Part shown: piece after piece, positions 45,145 to 54,717 of the stretch
Layout of the letters: every line of letters starts with the position of its first letter
Numbering within the stretch: the stretch's first letter is position 1
From: Parahoeflea alexandrii
Lineage (GTDB): Bacteria > Pseudomonadota > Alphaproteobacteria > Rhizobiales > Rhizobiaceae
Direction: 5' to 3'
NCBI RefSeq assembly: GCF_024105735.1
Contig: NZ_JAAAML010000001.1
Location: forward strand, 496,001-560,000
Length of the DNA: 64,000 bases
Translations under genes and position numbers: made by a program
Notes under the pieces: generated by a model
What the model was told of the DNA's origin: nothing
The model's input: the letters and a program-made list of their open reading frames with translations, nothing else
Databases searched by the model: none

Positions 45145-45606
45145 TCAGACTGGCAGCTTGCCCGTGTTTTTTACTTCTTCCATGACGGGGTATGTGTGGG
45201 TTTCGCGAACGCCGGGCAGGGACAGAATGACGTCTGACAGAAAGCTGCGATAGGCATCCATGCCCTTGACCCGGGCCTTGACCAGGTAATCGAAGCCGCC
45301 GGCGACCATGTGACACTCCATCACGTCGTCGGACTTCTGCACTGCCTGTGAAAACGCATCGAAGACATCCGGAGTGGTGCGGTCAAGCTTGACCTCGACA
45401 AAGACCAGCATGCCCCTGTCAAGCTTTTCGGCGGACAACTTTGCGGTGTAGCCTTGGATGTAGCCGTCACGGGTAAGACGCTTGAGGCGCTCGGCCGTGG
45501 CGGTGGGTGAGAGGCTGATCTTGTCGGCGAGCTCGAGATTGGTCAATCTGCCATTGTCCTGCATGGCGCGAAGGATCTTCCGGTCGATGCGATCCAGTTC
45601 CTTCAT
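45145..45606 (-). CDS. putR: Lrp/AsnC family regulator of proline catabolism
   Basis: A 153-residue Lrp-type protein. The DNA-binding part begins KELDRIDRKILRAMQDNGRL and continues with LSPTATAERLKRLTRDGYI; the C-terminal ligand fold has MECHMVAGGFDYLVKARVKG. It is divergent from putA with a gap of 113 bases, the standard PutR layout in alphaproteobacteria, where it activates putA in response to proline. The short PutA here lacks its own DNA-binding domain, so a separate regulator is expected. Confidence 0.92.
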   Translation of the reverse strand: MKELDRIDRKILRAMQDNGRLTNLELADKISLSPTATAERLKRLTRDGYIQGYTAKLSAEKLDRGMLVFVEVKLDRTTPDVFDAFSQAVQKSDDVMECHMVAGGFDYLVKARVKGMDAYRSFLSDVILSLPGVRETHTYPVMEEVKNTGKLPV

Positions 45607-45719
45607 TTAGTCCCCCTGATACGTCAAATTTCTAGAGAATAAATTGTATCTTGAACCCAAATATAGAGAGAAACGCTAGTCATCAAGCGTTATGCTGCGG
45701 CATCCACGGAGAAAATGCC

Positions 45720-48700
45720 ATGACCGCTACTGCCGCGCCCGCTCTCACCGCATTTCATGCCGCCCACGCGCCAGACGATGATCGTCTGATCCGCGAATTC
45801 AGTGAACGTCTGGCGTTCACAAGTACCCAGGAGAGGGCAATCGATGCGCGCGCAACGAAGCTGATCCAGGCGATCCGCACCGATTCAGGCCAGATGGGCG
45901 GGGTTGAGGACTTCCTGCGCGAATACGGCTTGTCGACGCGTGAGGGGCTCGCGCTGATGGTGCTGGCAGAGGCGCTGCTCAGGGTGCCGGATGCGCTGAC
46001 CCAGGACCGGCTGATCGAAGACAAGCTCAAGGAAGGCGGCTGGAGCGAACATGAAGGCCATGGCGATACCTGGTTTGTGTCCGCCTCCGCCTGGGCGCTC
46101 GGAATGTCGGCGCGGGTAATAAAGCCGGGCGAGACGCCGGAAGGGGTGATGCGCGGGCTGGTCAAGCGTATGGGCATGCCGACGGTGCGGACGGCGACGC
46201 GGCAGGCGATGCGGTTCCTGGGGCACCATTTCGTGCTCGGTGAAACCATCGGCGAGGCGCTCAACCGCGCCGCCAAGAACGAGGCGCGGGGTTTCCGCCA
46301 TTCCTATGACATGCTCGGCGAAGGGGCGCGGACCCGCGCCGACGCCAAGCGCTATTTCAAGTCCTACGCCGATGCCATCGCGGCCATCGGAAAATCTGCC
46401 GACAAGGTGTCCGCCGGGCGCAAGCTGCCGGACCGTCCGGGCATTTCGGTCAAGCTCTCGGCGCTGCATCCGCGCTATCTCGCCACCCACCGCGAGCAGG
46501 TGCTGGAAGAACTGGTGCCGGACCTTGTCAAGCTCGCCCAGATGGCCAAGGCGCATGACCTCAATTTCACCGTCGACGCGGAAGAGGTCGACCGGCTGGA
46601 ACTGTCGCTCGACGTGATCGATCGTGCCTTCGCCGATCCGTCGCTCGGCGGCTGGGACGGGTTCGGCCTCGCCATCCAGGCCTACCAGAAGCGCGCGCCG
46701 CAGGTGATCGACCATGTCGCAGGGCTTTGCCGCAAGCATGGCCGCCGGATGATGGTGCGGCTGGTCAAGGGCGCCTACTGGGACACCGAGATCAAGCGGG
46801 CGCAGGAGCGCGGGCTCGAAGGCTACGCGGTCTATACCCGCAAGGCTGCAACGGACCTGTCCTATCTCGCCTGCTCACGGCAACTGCTCGACATGCGCGA
46901 TGTGATCTATCCGCAGTTCGCCACGCACAATGCGCTCACCGTCGCCACCATCGTGGAGATGGCGGAAGACCGCAGTGGCTTCGAGTTCCAGCGCCTGCAC
47001 GGCATGGGCGAGGTGGTCTATGAGAGCCTGAGCAAGAGCAATGACCGGGTGCCGTGCCGGATATATGCCCCGGTGGGCGGTTATCGCGACCTGTTGGCCT
47101 ACCTCGTCCGCCGGCTGCTTGAGAACGGTGCCAACTCGTCCTTCGTGGCGGTGGCCGGCGACAGGAACATTTCGATCGAATCGCTGCTGGAACGGCCGGA
47201 CTCCAAGCTCGGTATCTCCAGGGGACAGTCGGCCCGCAACAGTCAGATTCCGCTGCCGCTTGCGATTTATCCTGACCGGCCGAATTCGCGCGGTGTCGAG
47301 TTCGGTGACCGCTTCCAGCTTGCCTCGCTCACCGAAGGCATGGGGCGCTCCGCCGGTACAGTGGATGCCGGACCGCTGGCACCGGGGCTGAAAGCTGGTG
47401 CGGCGCAGGAGATTCGCTCGCCATCCGATCCGTCAAAGGTTGCAGGCACGGTGCGTTTCACGGATCCCAAGGATGTCGACACGGCGGTGAACACCGCATT
47501 GAAAGGCTTCAAGAGCTGGTCGCGAACAGACCCGGGTGTCCGCGCGGCGGCGCTCGACCGGGCAGCCGACCTGCTTGAAGACAGGCGCGACCGGTTCATG
47601 GCGCTGTTGTCGATCGAAGCGGGCAAGACACTCGATGACGGCATTGCAGAAATCCGCGAGGCGGTCGACTTCCTGCGCTACTACGCCGCCCGCTCCCGCG
47701 ACATGTTCTCGAAGATGCAGCCGATGCCCGGCCCGACCGGCGAAGAAAACCGGCTCGGCTGGCGCGGCCGGGGCGTCTTCGTCTGCATCTCGCCGTGGAA
47801 TTTTCCGCTGGCAATTTTTCTTGGCCAGGTCTCGGCAGGGCTTGCCGCCGGCAATGCGGTGATCGCCAAGCCGGCCGAACAGACGCCGCTGATCGCCCAT
47901 GAAGCGATCTGCCTCATGCATGAGGCGGGCGTGCCGAAGGACGTGCTGCTGTGCCTGCCGGGCGAAGGCGATGTGGGCGCGGCGCTGACCTCGCATCCGA
48001 AGATCGGCGGCGTTGCTTTTACCGGCTCGACCGAAACGGCGCGCGCCATCAATCGCACGCTTGCCGCCAAGGACGGTCCGATCGTGCCGTTCATCGCCGA
48101 AACCGGCGGGCTCAACGCGATGATCGTCGACGCCACGGCGCTGGCTGAACAGGTGGCCGACGACGTGGTGATGTCGGCGTTCCGCTCCGCCGGACAGCGC
48201 TGCTCGGCGCTGAGGCTCCTGTTCGTGCAGGATGATGTTGCCGATCACATGATCGAGATGATCGAGGGGGCCGCGCGCGAACTCAAGCTCGGTGATCCGT
48301 CGAAACCGTCGACCGATGTCGGCCCGGTGATCGACGAAGCTCAGCGCCAGATGCTGGCGGACCACATCGCGACGATCTCGAAAACCCAGAAACTGGTCTA
48401 TGCCGGAGATGCGCCGAACCAGGGGTTGTTCTTTGCGCCGCATATTGTCGAACTCAAGGAGGCGGCAGCTCTCGACCGCGAGATCTTCGGTCCGGTGCTG
48501 CATGTGGTTCGCTACAAGGCGAAGAAGCTCGACCAAGTGCTCGACGCCATCGACGCCACCGGTTTCGGCCTGACGCTCGGCGTGCATTCGCGCATCGAGG
48601 CGACGGTGCGAAAGGTCATCGACCGGCTCGACACCGGCAATGTCTACATCAACCGCAACATGATCGGCGCGGTGGTCGGAACCCAGCCGTTCGGCGGCTC

Positions 48701-48833
48701 GGGCCTGTCGGGCACCGGCTTCAAGGCCGGCGGTCCGCACTACCTGATGCGGTTCGCGGTCGAGCAGGCGGTCTCGGTCAATACCGCAGCGGCCGGCGGC
48801 AATGCCGGGTTGATCGCCATGGGTGACGGGTAG
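45720..48833 (+). CDS. putA: Bifunctional proline dehydrogenase / P5C dehydrogenase
   Basis: A 1037-residue bifunctional enzyme that turns proline into glutamate. The FAD-dependent proline dehydrogenase barrel covers about residues 60-480 (FTVDAEEVDRLELSLDVIDR, then GRRMMVRLVKGAYWDTEIKR). The aldehyde dehydrogenase part covers about 540-1020, with ISPWNFPLAIFLGQ, AETGGLNAMIVD and the catalytic cysteine in SAGQRCSALRLL. There is no N-terminal ribbon-helix-helix DNA-binding domain. Length fits the minimal PutA type. I begin at the ATG at 45720; upstream to 45651 no ribosome site is seen. Confidence 0.96.
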   Translation: MTATAAPALTAFHAAHAPDDDRLIREFSERLAFTSTQERAIDARATKLIQAIRTDSGQMGGVEDFLREYGLSTREGLALMVLAEALLRVPDALTQDRLIEDKLKEGGWSEHEGHGDTWFVSASAWALGMSARVIKPGETPEGVMRGLVKRMGMPTVRTATRQAMRFLGHHFVLGETIGEALNRAAKNEARGFRHSYDMLGEGARTRADAKRYFKSYADAIAAIGKSADKVSAGRKLPDRPGISVKLSALHPRYLATHREQVLEELVPDLVKLAQMAKAHDLNFTVDAEEVDRLELSLDVIDRAFADPSLGGWDGFGLAIQAYQKRAPQVIDHVAGLCRKHGRRMMVRLVKGAYWDTEIKRAQERGLEGYAVYTRKAATDLSYLACSRQLLDMRDVIYPQFATHNALTVATIVEMAEDRSGFEFQRLHGMGEVVYESLSKSNDRVPCRIYAPVGGYRDLLAYLVRRLLENGANSSFVAVAGDRNISIESLLERPDSKLGISRGQSARNSQIPLPLAIYPDRPNSRGVEFGDRFQLASLTEGMGRSAGTVDAGPLAPGLKAGAAQEIRSPSDPSKVAGTVRFTDPKDVDTAVNTALKGFKSWSRTDPGVRAAALDRAADLLEDRRDRFMALLSIEAGKTLDDGIAEIREAVDFLRYYAARSRDMFSKMQPMPGPTGEENRLGWRGRGVFVCISPWNFPLAIFLGQVSAGLAAGNAVIAKPAEQTPLIAHEAICLMHEAGVPKDVLLCLPGEGDVGAALTSHPKIGGVAFTGSTETARAINRTLAAKDGPIVPFIAETGGLNAMIVDATALAEQVADDVVMSAFRSAGQRCSALRLLFVQDDVADHMIEMIEGAARELKLGDPSKPSTDVGPVIDEAQRQMLADHIATISKTQKLVYAGDAPNQGLFFAPHIVELKEAAALDREIFGPVLHVVRYKAKKLDQVLDAIDATGFGLTLGVHSRIEATVRKVIDRLDTGNVYINRNMIGAVVGTQPFGGSGLSGTGFKAGGPHYLMRFAVEQAVSVNTAAAGGNAGLIAMGDG

Positions 48834-48882
48834 CCGTCCTCGCCAAGAGAGGCCGCGTCGGGAAACCCCGCGCGGTGGGAAG

Positions 48883-49992
48883 TTAGCTCCGGTATTGGGG
48901 GCGTGGTTCGGGCGTGAACTCGATCGAGGCGGTGACGCCCTGATTGGAGATCTTCAGGTCAAGCTCGCACCTCAACTCCATGCAGGCGATTTCGGCGATC
49001 TTCATGCCCAGGCCGCCGGACTGGCTGGGGATATCCGGCGTCATGCCGGTGCCATTGTCGGAACAGGTGACAGAAACCGCGCCCGATGCGGTTTTTGCCA
49101 ATACGATGCTGACAGCGCCTCTCCGCTGGTCGGGAAATGCATGCTTGAAGGAGTTGGCGACAAATTCGTTGACCAGGGTGCCGACGGAGACCGCCTGCTG
49201 CGAGCCGACGGTGATTGAAACGGGCGTGAATTCCATCTCGACATTGGCCGGAGCGGTTTCTCTCAAATAGTCGACGATCTTCTCGAGATAGACGCCCAGA
49301 TCTACATTCGATCCGGCATCGGTCTTGTAGAGATACTCGTGCAGCGTCGAGACCGCATCGATACGGGTCATGATCTTGGAGACAGCCACCCGGGCTTCCT
49401 CCGTTTGCAGCCGACGCTCCTGTATCCGGACGAAGGCGGAAAGCGACTGCAGCGAGTTCTTCACCCGGTGGTCGACCTCCTGACGCATGGTGGCGGCGGT
49501 TGCGAGCGCCTTTCGCATTTCCAGCTGAGCCATCACCTGACGTGCCAGCACCTTGATCGTGTCGCGCTGGAGCGGCGTCAGGCTGCGTGGCTTGCGGTCA
49601 AGCACGCACAAGGTGCCAATCGGCAGACCGTCAGGTGTCTTGAGCAGGGCCGCGGCATAGAATCTGAGATCCGGATCCGAGGTGCACAGCGGATTGTCGT
49701 TCATCCGCTCATCACCCAGCGTGTCCTCGATCTCGATAAATTCATCTTCGAGGATGGCGTGGGCACACAGGGCGTTCTCGATCGGTGTTTCGCTGATATC
49801 GAGACCGACTGACGCCTTGAACCACTGCCGTTCGGAATCCACCAGGCTCATCAGGGAGATCGGCGTTCCACAGATGGAGGACGCCAGTTGCACGATGTCA
49901 TCGAAATCCTTTTCGGGATTGCTGTCGAGCATTTCGTAGGCATGCAGCGCCTGCAATCGTTCGGCCTGGCGGGGGTGCAGGGGAGCCTTCAT
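48883..49992 (-). CDS. GAF domain sensor histidine kinase (HisKA_2 type)
   Basis: A 369-residue cytoplasmic kinase. A GAF domain covers about residues 20-155 (CGTPISLMSLVDSERQWFKA, FYAAALLKTPDGLPIGTLCV). The phosphoacceptor histidine is in QEVDHRVKNSLQSLSAFV near residue 175, the form of HisKA_2/HWE-type kinases common in rhizobia. ATP-binding boxes are NEFVANSFKHAFP, SDNGTGMTP and GGLGMKI. No response regulator gene is near, so it is an orphan. It converges with putA, 49 bases apart. The GAF ligand is unknown. Confidence 0.9.
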   Translation of the reverse strand: MKAPLHPRQAERLQALHAYEMLDSNPEKDFDDIVQLASSICGTPISLMSLVDSERQWFKASVGLDISETPIENALCAHAILEDEFIEIEDTLGDERMNDNPLCTSDPDLRFYAAALLKTPDGLPIGTLCVLDRKPRSLTPLQRDTIKVLARQVMAQLEMRKALATAATMRQEVDHRVKNSLQSLSAFVRIQERRLQTEEARVAVSKIMTRIDAVSTLHEYLYKTDAGSNVDLGVYLEKIVDYLRETAPANVEMEFTPVSITVGSQQAVSVGTLVNEFVANSFKHAFPDQRRGAVSIVLAKTASGAVSVTCSDNGTGMTPDIPSQSGGLGMKIAEIACMELRCELDLKISNQGVTASIEFTPEPRPQYRS

Positions 49993-50456
49993 AACTTATA
50001 CCTTTTTCAAATTCTCGAGTTCGGTCAGAAAGCGTGCCGCTTCTGCTCACGTGGGGAATGACGCAAATGGCAATGTCTTACAGCCGGTATCCGGGTGGTG
50101 CTGATTTCGCTGTCGAAACAGCATCACGCTGCCGGGTGGACTCTCATGCAAGCCTCGGGGCAAATGTGCGAATGGTGGGAGTGATACACGATCTGTGTCC
50201 GACGTTCTTTAACCTGCATTGTGTTTGCGGGATTAATGCTTGAGAGGTAAACGCGCTGCTTGAAGACAGGGGGCGGAGTCGCATTAGGTGGTTTTCGCGG
50301 CCTTGATGCCGCGGATCCGGCGGTGGGGGCCACCAGTGTCGCAATTGGCGCATTGCGCGTCCCGTTTCATGCAAGCATGAAGCCTGCTTTCGGTTTCTAT
50401 TCATGGCCAAGGCCGCACGGGAGATGTGGCCGGGTCGGGAAGAGGACAACGACACC
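49993..50456. other. Intergenic region of 464 bases before fhs
   Basis: No convincing gene is found here. It must hold the divergent promoters of the GAF kinase and fhs. An exact inverted repeat, TTCATGC (50366-50372) and GCATGAA (50375-50381), lies 76 bases before the fhs start. I looked for a riboswitch-like core (ZTP, cobalamin, glycine, tetrahydrofolate) and found none that I could fold with confidence; CCGGGTGG occurs twice near 50092 and 50133. Confidence 0.5.
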
Positions 50457-52136
50457 ATGGCTGAGTACAAAACCGATATCGAGATCGCCCGCGCGGCGAA
50501 CAAGAAGCCGATCCAGCAGATCGGCGAGAAGCTTGGCATTCCGCTTGAGGATCTCGTTCCCTACGGCCATGACAAGGCGAAGATCTCCGCCGACTTCATC
50601 GCGCGGCAGAAAGACAGGGCGGATGGAAAGCTGATCCTCGTCACCGCGATCAATCCGACGCCCGCGGGCGAGGGCAAGACCACCACCACGGTGGGACTTG
50701 GCGACGGGCTCAACCGCATCGGCAAGAAGGCCATGATCTGCATCCGTGAAGCCTCGCTGGGGCCGAATTTCGGCATGAAGGGCGGGGCCGCGGGTGGCGG
50801 CATGGCGCAAGTGGTGCCGATGGAAGAGATGAACCTGCATTTCACCGGTGATTTCCACGCCATCACCAGCGCCCACAATCTGCTTTCGGCGATGATCGAC
50901 AACCACATCTACTGGGGCAACGAGCTTGAAATCGATGCGCGCCGCATCGTCTGGCGCCGGGTGATGGACATGAACGACCGGGCGCTCAGAGACATCGTGG
51001 TCAATCTTGGCGGCGTGGCCAACGGGTTTCCGCGCCAGACCGGGTTCGACATCACGGTGGCGTCGGAAGTGATGGCGATCCTGTGCCTGGCCAGGGATCT
51101 CGAGGATCTGCAGCAGCGGCTGGGGTCGATCGTGGTGGCCTACCGCCGCGACAAGACGCCGATCTATTGCCGCGACATCAAGGCCGATGGTGCGATGACG
51201 GTGCTGCTGAAAGACGCGATGCAGCCCAATCTGGTGCAAACGATGGAAAACAATCCCGCCTTCGTGCATGGCGGGCCGTTTGCCAATATCGCCCATGGCT
51301 GCAACTCGGTGGTGGCGACCACAACGGCGCTCAAGCTTGCCGATTATGTCGTTACCGAAGCCGGTTTCGGCGCCGATCTCGGCGCGGAGAAATTCTTCGA
51401 CATCAAGTGCCGCAAGGCCGGCCTCAAGCCCGATGCGGCGGTGATCGTCGCCACCGTGCGGGCGATGAAGATGAACGGCGGCATCAAGAAGGACGATCTC
51501 GGGCCGGAGAATGTCGCAGCGGTGGAGAAGGGCTGCGCCAATCTGGGCCGCCACGTGCAGAACGTGAAAAAATTCGGCGTTCCGGTGGTGGTGGCGATCA
51601 ACCATTTTGTCACCGACACCGAAGCCGAGGTGCAGGCGGTCAAGGACTATGTTGCGACGCTCGGCGCCGAGGCGATCCTGTGCAAGCACTGGGCGCAGGG
51701 CTCGGCCGGCATCGAGGATCTGGCGCACAAGGTGGTCGAACTTGCCGAATCCGGGCAGGCGCAGTTCGCGCCGCTTTATCCCGACGAGATGCCGCTGTTC
51801 GACAAGATCGAAACCATCGCCAAGTCGATCTATCATGCAGGCGAGGTGATTGCCGAGAAATCCGTGCGCGAGCAGCTCAGGCAATGGGAAACGCAGGGCT
51901 ATGGCAAGCTGCCGATCTGCATGGCGAAAACACAGTATTCGTTCTCGACCGACCCCAATCTGCGTGGCGCGCCCTCGGGTCACACCGTCCCCGTCCGCGA
52001 GGTACGGCTGTCGGCGGGCGCTGGTTTCATCGTCGTTATCACCGGCGAGATCATGACCATGCCCGGCCTGCCAAGAACGCCATCGTCAGAAAAGATCTGT
52101 CTCAATGACAAAGGCCAGATCGAGGGGCTGTTCTAG
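50457..52136 (+). CDS. fhs: Formate-tetrahydrofolate ligase
   Basis: A 559-residue enzyme that joins formate to tetrahydrofolate with ATP, giving 10-formyl-THF for one-carbon metabolism. The nucleotide loop [18 protein letters not shown] is near residue 65, and [40 protein letters not shown] are family signatures. The ATG at 50457 gives the usual family length of about 556-560; a frame extends to 50403 without a good start site. In an organism that breaks down purines, pyrimidines or methylated compounds it assimilates formate. Confidence 0.96.
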   Translation: MAEYKTDIEIARAANKKPIQQIGEKLGIPLEDLVPYGHDKAKISADFIARQKDRADGKLILVTAINPTPAGEGKTTTTVGLGDGLNRIGKKAMICIREASLGPNFGMKGGAAGGGMAQVVPMEEMNLHFTGDFHAITSAHNLLSAMIDNHIYWGNELEIDARRIVWRRVMDMNDRALRDIVVNLGGVANGFPRQTGFDITVASEVMAILCLARDLEDLQQRLGSIVVAYRRDKTPIYCRDIKADGAMTVLLKDAMQPNLVQTMENNPAFVHGGPFANIAHGCNSVVATTTALKLADYVVTEAGFGADLGAEKFFDIKCRKAGLKPDAAVIVATVRAMKMNGGIKKDDLGPENVAAVEKGCANLGRHVQNVKKFGVPVVVAINHFVTDTEAEVQAVKDYVATLGAEAILCKHWAQGSAGIEDLAHKVVELAESGQAQFAPLYPDEMPLFDKIETIAKSIYHAGEVIAEKSVREQLRQWETQGYGKLPICMAKTQYSFSTDPNLRGAPSGHTVPVREVRLSAGAGFIVVITGEIMTMPGLPRTPSSEKICLNDKGQIEGLF

Positions 52137-52196
52137 ACGAGTTTCCGGGCGGCGTGTCCGCCCGGTCAGCTTGCAATCGCTGCCTATGTCGAGTGT

Positions 52197-53663
52197 CTAT
52201 TTTTGCATGTCCAATTCGGACGCCAGTTTCGCAAGCTGGTCAGAATATGCTTTCGTATGGTTGGCTGGAGTTTCTTTCAGACCACCGTGAATCCGCTCAA
52301 TCCCCATGGTCCAGTTGACTGGAAGGTCACCGGACCATGTCTGCCCAGACTCATAGCGATCAATCATTTTCGTAACCCAATTGTTCATCTGCTGACGATC
52401 ACCGCCATCGATCAACCTGCGGGTAACGGCATACAATTTTGGCGGAGGTGGGAAATCAGGCCTATCCATGATACGGGAGATCAGATCATGGTCGGCTTTA
52501 CCCATTCCGGGCTTCTTCCAGGTGTTAAGCTGACGAAAATAGGACTCGATTGTGCTTACGTCTGCCGCGCTGGGCGGATTTATATTATCGAGAATCACAT
52601 TGATAAGTTGGCGATATCTTTTATTTAGATCGTCAGTTTTCAGCTCCAGGTCCAAGCCTAGAGTGGCGGTTAGAAAATAAACCCAGTCGGAAGTCTGCGC
52701 TCCCTGACGGGAAGCTTTCAGGCTTTCTTTGGTTCTCAGCCACCCTGGTTTAACGTGAAGCTGTCCTGAGCTCACAAATGTCGGGATCAAGGGTGCGAAC
52801 AGAGGCATGTATTGGCCCGTCGTGCTTCTGAACACCAGTTCAAACTCACCTTTTACGTTAGGAATGTGTGCGGTAATTCGATGAACTGAAAATGTATCTG
52901 CGGTCAGCGAGTACGAGTAGATTTTCCGGGTATCTGCGCTGTAAAATTGTCCTCTCGACAGAATGATGTCGGCATCCGACAGCCTGGCTTTCTCCTCGAT
53001 AAGGCATTGACCTTCGCTGATCCGAAGCCTGGCCTCTTCTGCAGCATTTTGCTGTTTTCGATTGTCTCCCGGTTTTCTTGGCAATGAAAATTGGGAGGAA
53101 TTTGGATTGATATTGACGATGGGACAGCTGTCCCGTTTTTCGAAACGGTAACTGAGCAATTCCAATTCCGGATCGATTTCAGCAAACGGATGTTTGGTGG
53201 GCAACATCAAAATTCTATCTGCGACGCCGGTCAACAGCGCATGCAGACAAAACCCGTCGCATTTGATTTCCTTCACCGGGTAAATTCCGACGTCCTGGCG
53301 AACCGCAATTGTGGATGCACTCATTGGCTGCGCGATGTCGTTGAAGTCGCCCGAAATATATTCCGTGGTTGCAGAAGATTTGGTTATTAGGTTCATTGCT
53401 GTTGGCAACGAAAACAATATAATCATTGTAGAAATTATTGATATTGTTATCTTCTTGGTACGTTCGGAATAAATTAATACGGAAATCCAAATAGAAATTA
53501 TAGTATATATAGTATATATAGATATTGTGGGGGCTGAAATAATTAGAAGCGCTATCGGTATTCCTATGCCGGTGAACATTAGGATGATAATAATATTGGG
53601 ATTCAAAAACCCTACAATCGACGCCGGTATGGTGATTGATAAAATTATCGCGACCCACTTCAC
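52197..53663 (-). CDS. AT-rich orphan membrane protein of unknown function
   Basis: A 488-residue protein unlike anything I recognise. The first 90 residues contain three to four hydrophobic segments very rich in isoleucine (IISAPTISIYTIYTIISIWI); the remainder is a hydrophilic, probably periplasmic domain with paired cysteines (IKCDGFCLH) and charged C-terminal helices. Its gene is much richer in A and T than all its neighbours, most clearly in its 5' third, where runs such as TATAGTATATATAG occur. Codon choice (ATA isoleucine) also differs. Recent transfer is likely. It is flanked by fhs and the extensin-like gene. Confidence 0.8.
   Translation of the reverse strand: MKWVAIILSITIPASIVGFLNPNIIIILMFTGIGIPIALLIISAPTISIYTIYTIISIWISVLIYSERTKKITISIISTMIILFSLPTAMNLITKSSATTEYISGDFNDIAQPMSASTIAVRQDVGIYPVKEIKCDGFCLHALLTGVADRILMLPTKHPFAEIDPELELLSYRFEKRDSCPIVNINPNSSQFSLPRKPGDNRKQQNAAEEARLRISEGQCLIEEKARLSDADIILSRGQFYSADTRKIYSYSLTADTFSVHRITAHIPNVKGEFELVFRSTTGQYMPLFAPLIPTFVSSGQLHVKPGWLRTKESLKASRQGAQTSDWVYFLTATLGLDLELKTDDLNKRYRQLINVILDNINPPSAADVSTIESYFRQLNTWKKPGMGKADHDLISRIMDRPDFPPPPKLYAVTRRLIDGGDRQQMNNWVTKMIDRYESGQTWSGDLPVNWTMGIERIHGGLKETPANHTKAYSDQLAKLASELDMQK
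53500..53525. repeat. TATA-rich tandem stretch inside the orphan gene
   Basis: A short AT-only region in which the unit TAGTATATA is repeated back to back, lying inside the part of the orphan gene that codes for its membrane segments. It has no counterpart elsewhere in the GC-rich window. Confidence 0.5.
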
Positions 53664-53840
53664 GGCGGTCTCCTATTGCGCAGTTTGATGTCGGCGCAGC
53701 CTATGTCGCAACCGTTTCTAAAATGCTACCATTACGTGTATGATTTTCAATGTTGGGAACGTCCTCTCAATCATATTGGCGGGATCGAAAGCCCGCGTTA
53801 AACGGAGATTTGGCGGGCAATCCCTCCCATTGGCCTGCCG

Positions 53841-54713
53841 TCACTCACACAGCCTGTAGCCGCGGTTTCGCTTAATGATGTCGAGATGCAGGTGGTCGGC
53901 GTGGCTGGCATTGGTGCCGGGGCCGAGCACGGTGGTGAAATGCAGGCAGGCGCCGCCGCGCACGGCGCGCTGGAAAGCTTCTTCCACCGTGCCGTCGCCG
54001 GCGCGCGGCGACACAGGGATCGGGTCCCGGCCCTTGAACTCGAAGCTCATGATGTCGATGGCATTGCCGATGGCGTGTTCCGACATCTTGCCGGTGGCGG
54101 AGTTGTTGCGGCGCCGGCAGACATAGGTCGAGCCGTGATTGACCCGCGCAAGCGTGACAGCGGCCGGCAGGGCTTCGGTCGCAGGAACGACAACACCCTC
54201 CATCCAGCGCGCCAGGGCGAGGGCGGTCGGGCACCGCAGTTGCGAGGCGGGTGAGAGGGAAACGCCGGGGACGATCTGTTCGATGCTGTAGGGGGCCTCA
54301 ATGCCGCAGCCGTTTTCGCCGCGGACAGAATCCTGTCTGTCAAAGACGGCACCAAGCTTACGCAACTCGGCCTCGCAGCTGGCGAGTGCGGCCTCATCGA
54401 CCGGCGGCGCACTGATGACGGGAAGCTTGTCAGCGTTTTCCGATTCTTCGGCTTCTTGCCCGGCGGATCCGGCTTGACCGGACTGGTCGGAATCTTCTTC
54501 GGAAGCGCCGGGGGCTGGTTTGGCCGTTGACGTGTCAGCATCGGGCTTTGCTTCGGGGACCGGGACTGCAGGAGCCGGGACTGCGGGAACCGCGACGGCT
54601 TTCCCCTTCGCGGTCTCACCGCGCGGGCTCTCAACCGGAACTGGGCCGGTCTCCGGCAGTTTTACGCCCATGGACAGCGTCACGATCAGGGGCAGCAAAA
54701 ACACTCGGCGCAT
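53841..54713 (-). CDS. Extensin-like C-terminal domain protein
   Basis: A 290-residue exported protein. After a hydrophobic start (RRVFLLPLIVTLSMGVKLPE) it has a proline/alanine-rich linker of about 90 residues (VPAVPAPAVPVPEAKPDADT) and then an extensin-like C-terminal domain with cysteine pairs and the two metal-type motifs SEHAIGNAIDI and ADHLHLDI. Such domains share features with LAS/M15 peptidoglycan peptidases, so it probably trims or binds the cell wall. It starts four bases after the L,D-transpeptidase stop on the same strand, so the two act together in the envelope. Confidence 0.85.
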   Translation of the reverse strand: MRRVFLLPLIVTLSMGVKLPETGPVPVESPRGETAKGKAVAVPAVPAPAVPVPEAKPDADTSTAKPAPGASEEDSDQSGQAGSAGQEAEESENADKLPVISAPPVDEAALASCEAELRKLGAVFDRQDSVRGENGCGIEAPYSIEQIVPGVSLSPASQLRCPTALALARWMEGVVVPATEALPAAVTLARVNHGSTYVCRRRNNSATGKMSEHAIGNAIDIMSFEFKGRDPIPVSPRAGDGTVEEAFQRAVRGGACLHFTTVLGPGTNASHADHLHLDIIKRNRGYRLCE

Positions 54714-54717
54714 GTTC

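Noticed and set aside
49993-50456. Riboswitch before fhs
   Set aside because: The CCGGGTGG repeats suggested a ZTP-type element, but I could not place the conserved core and pseudoknot in order.
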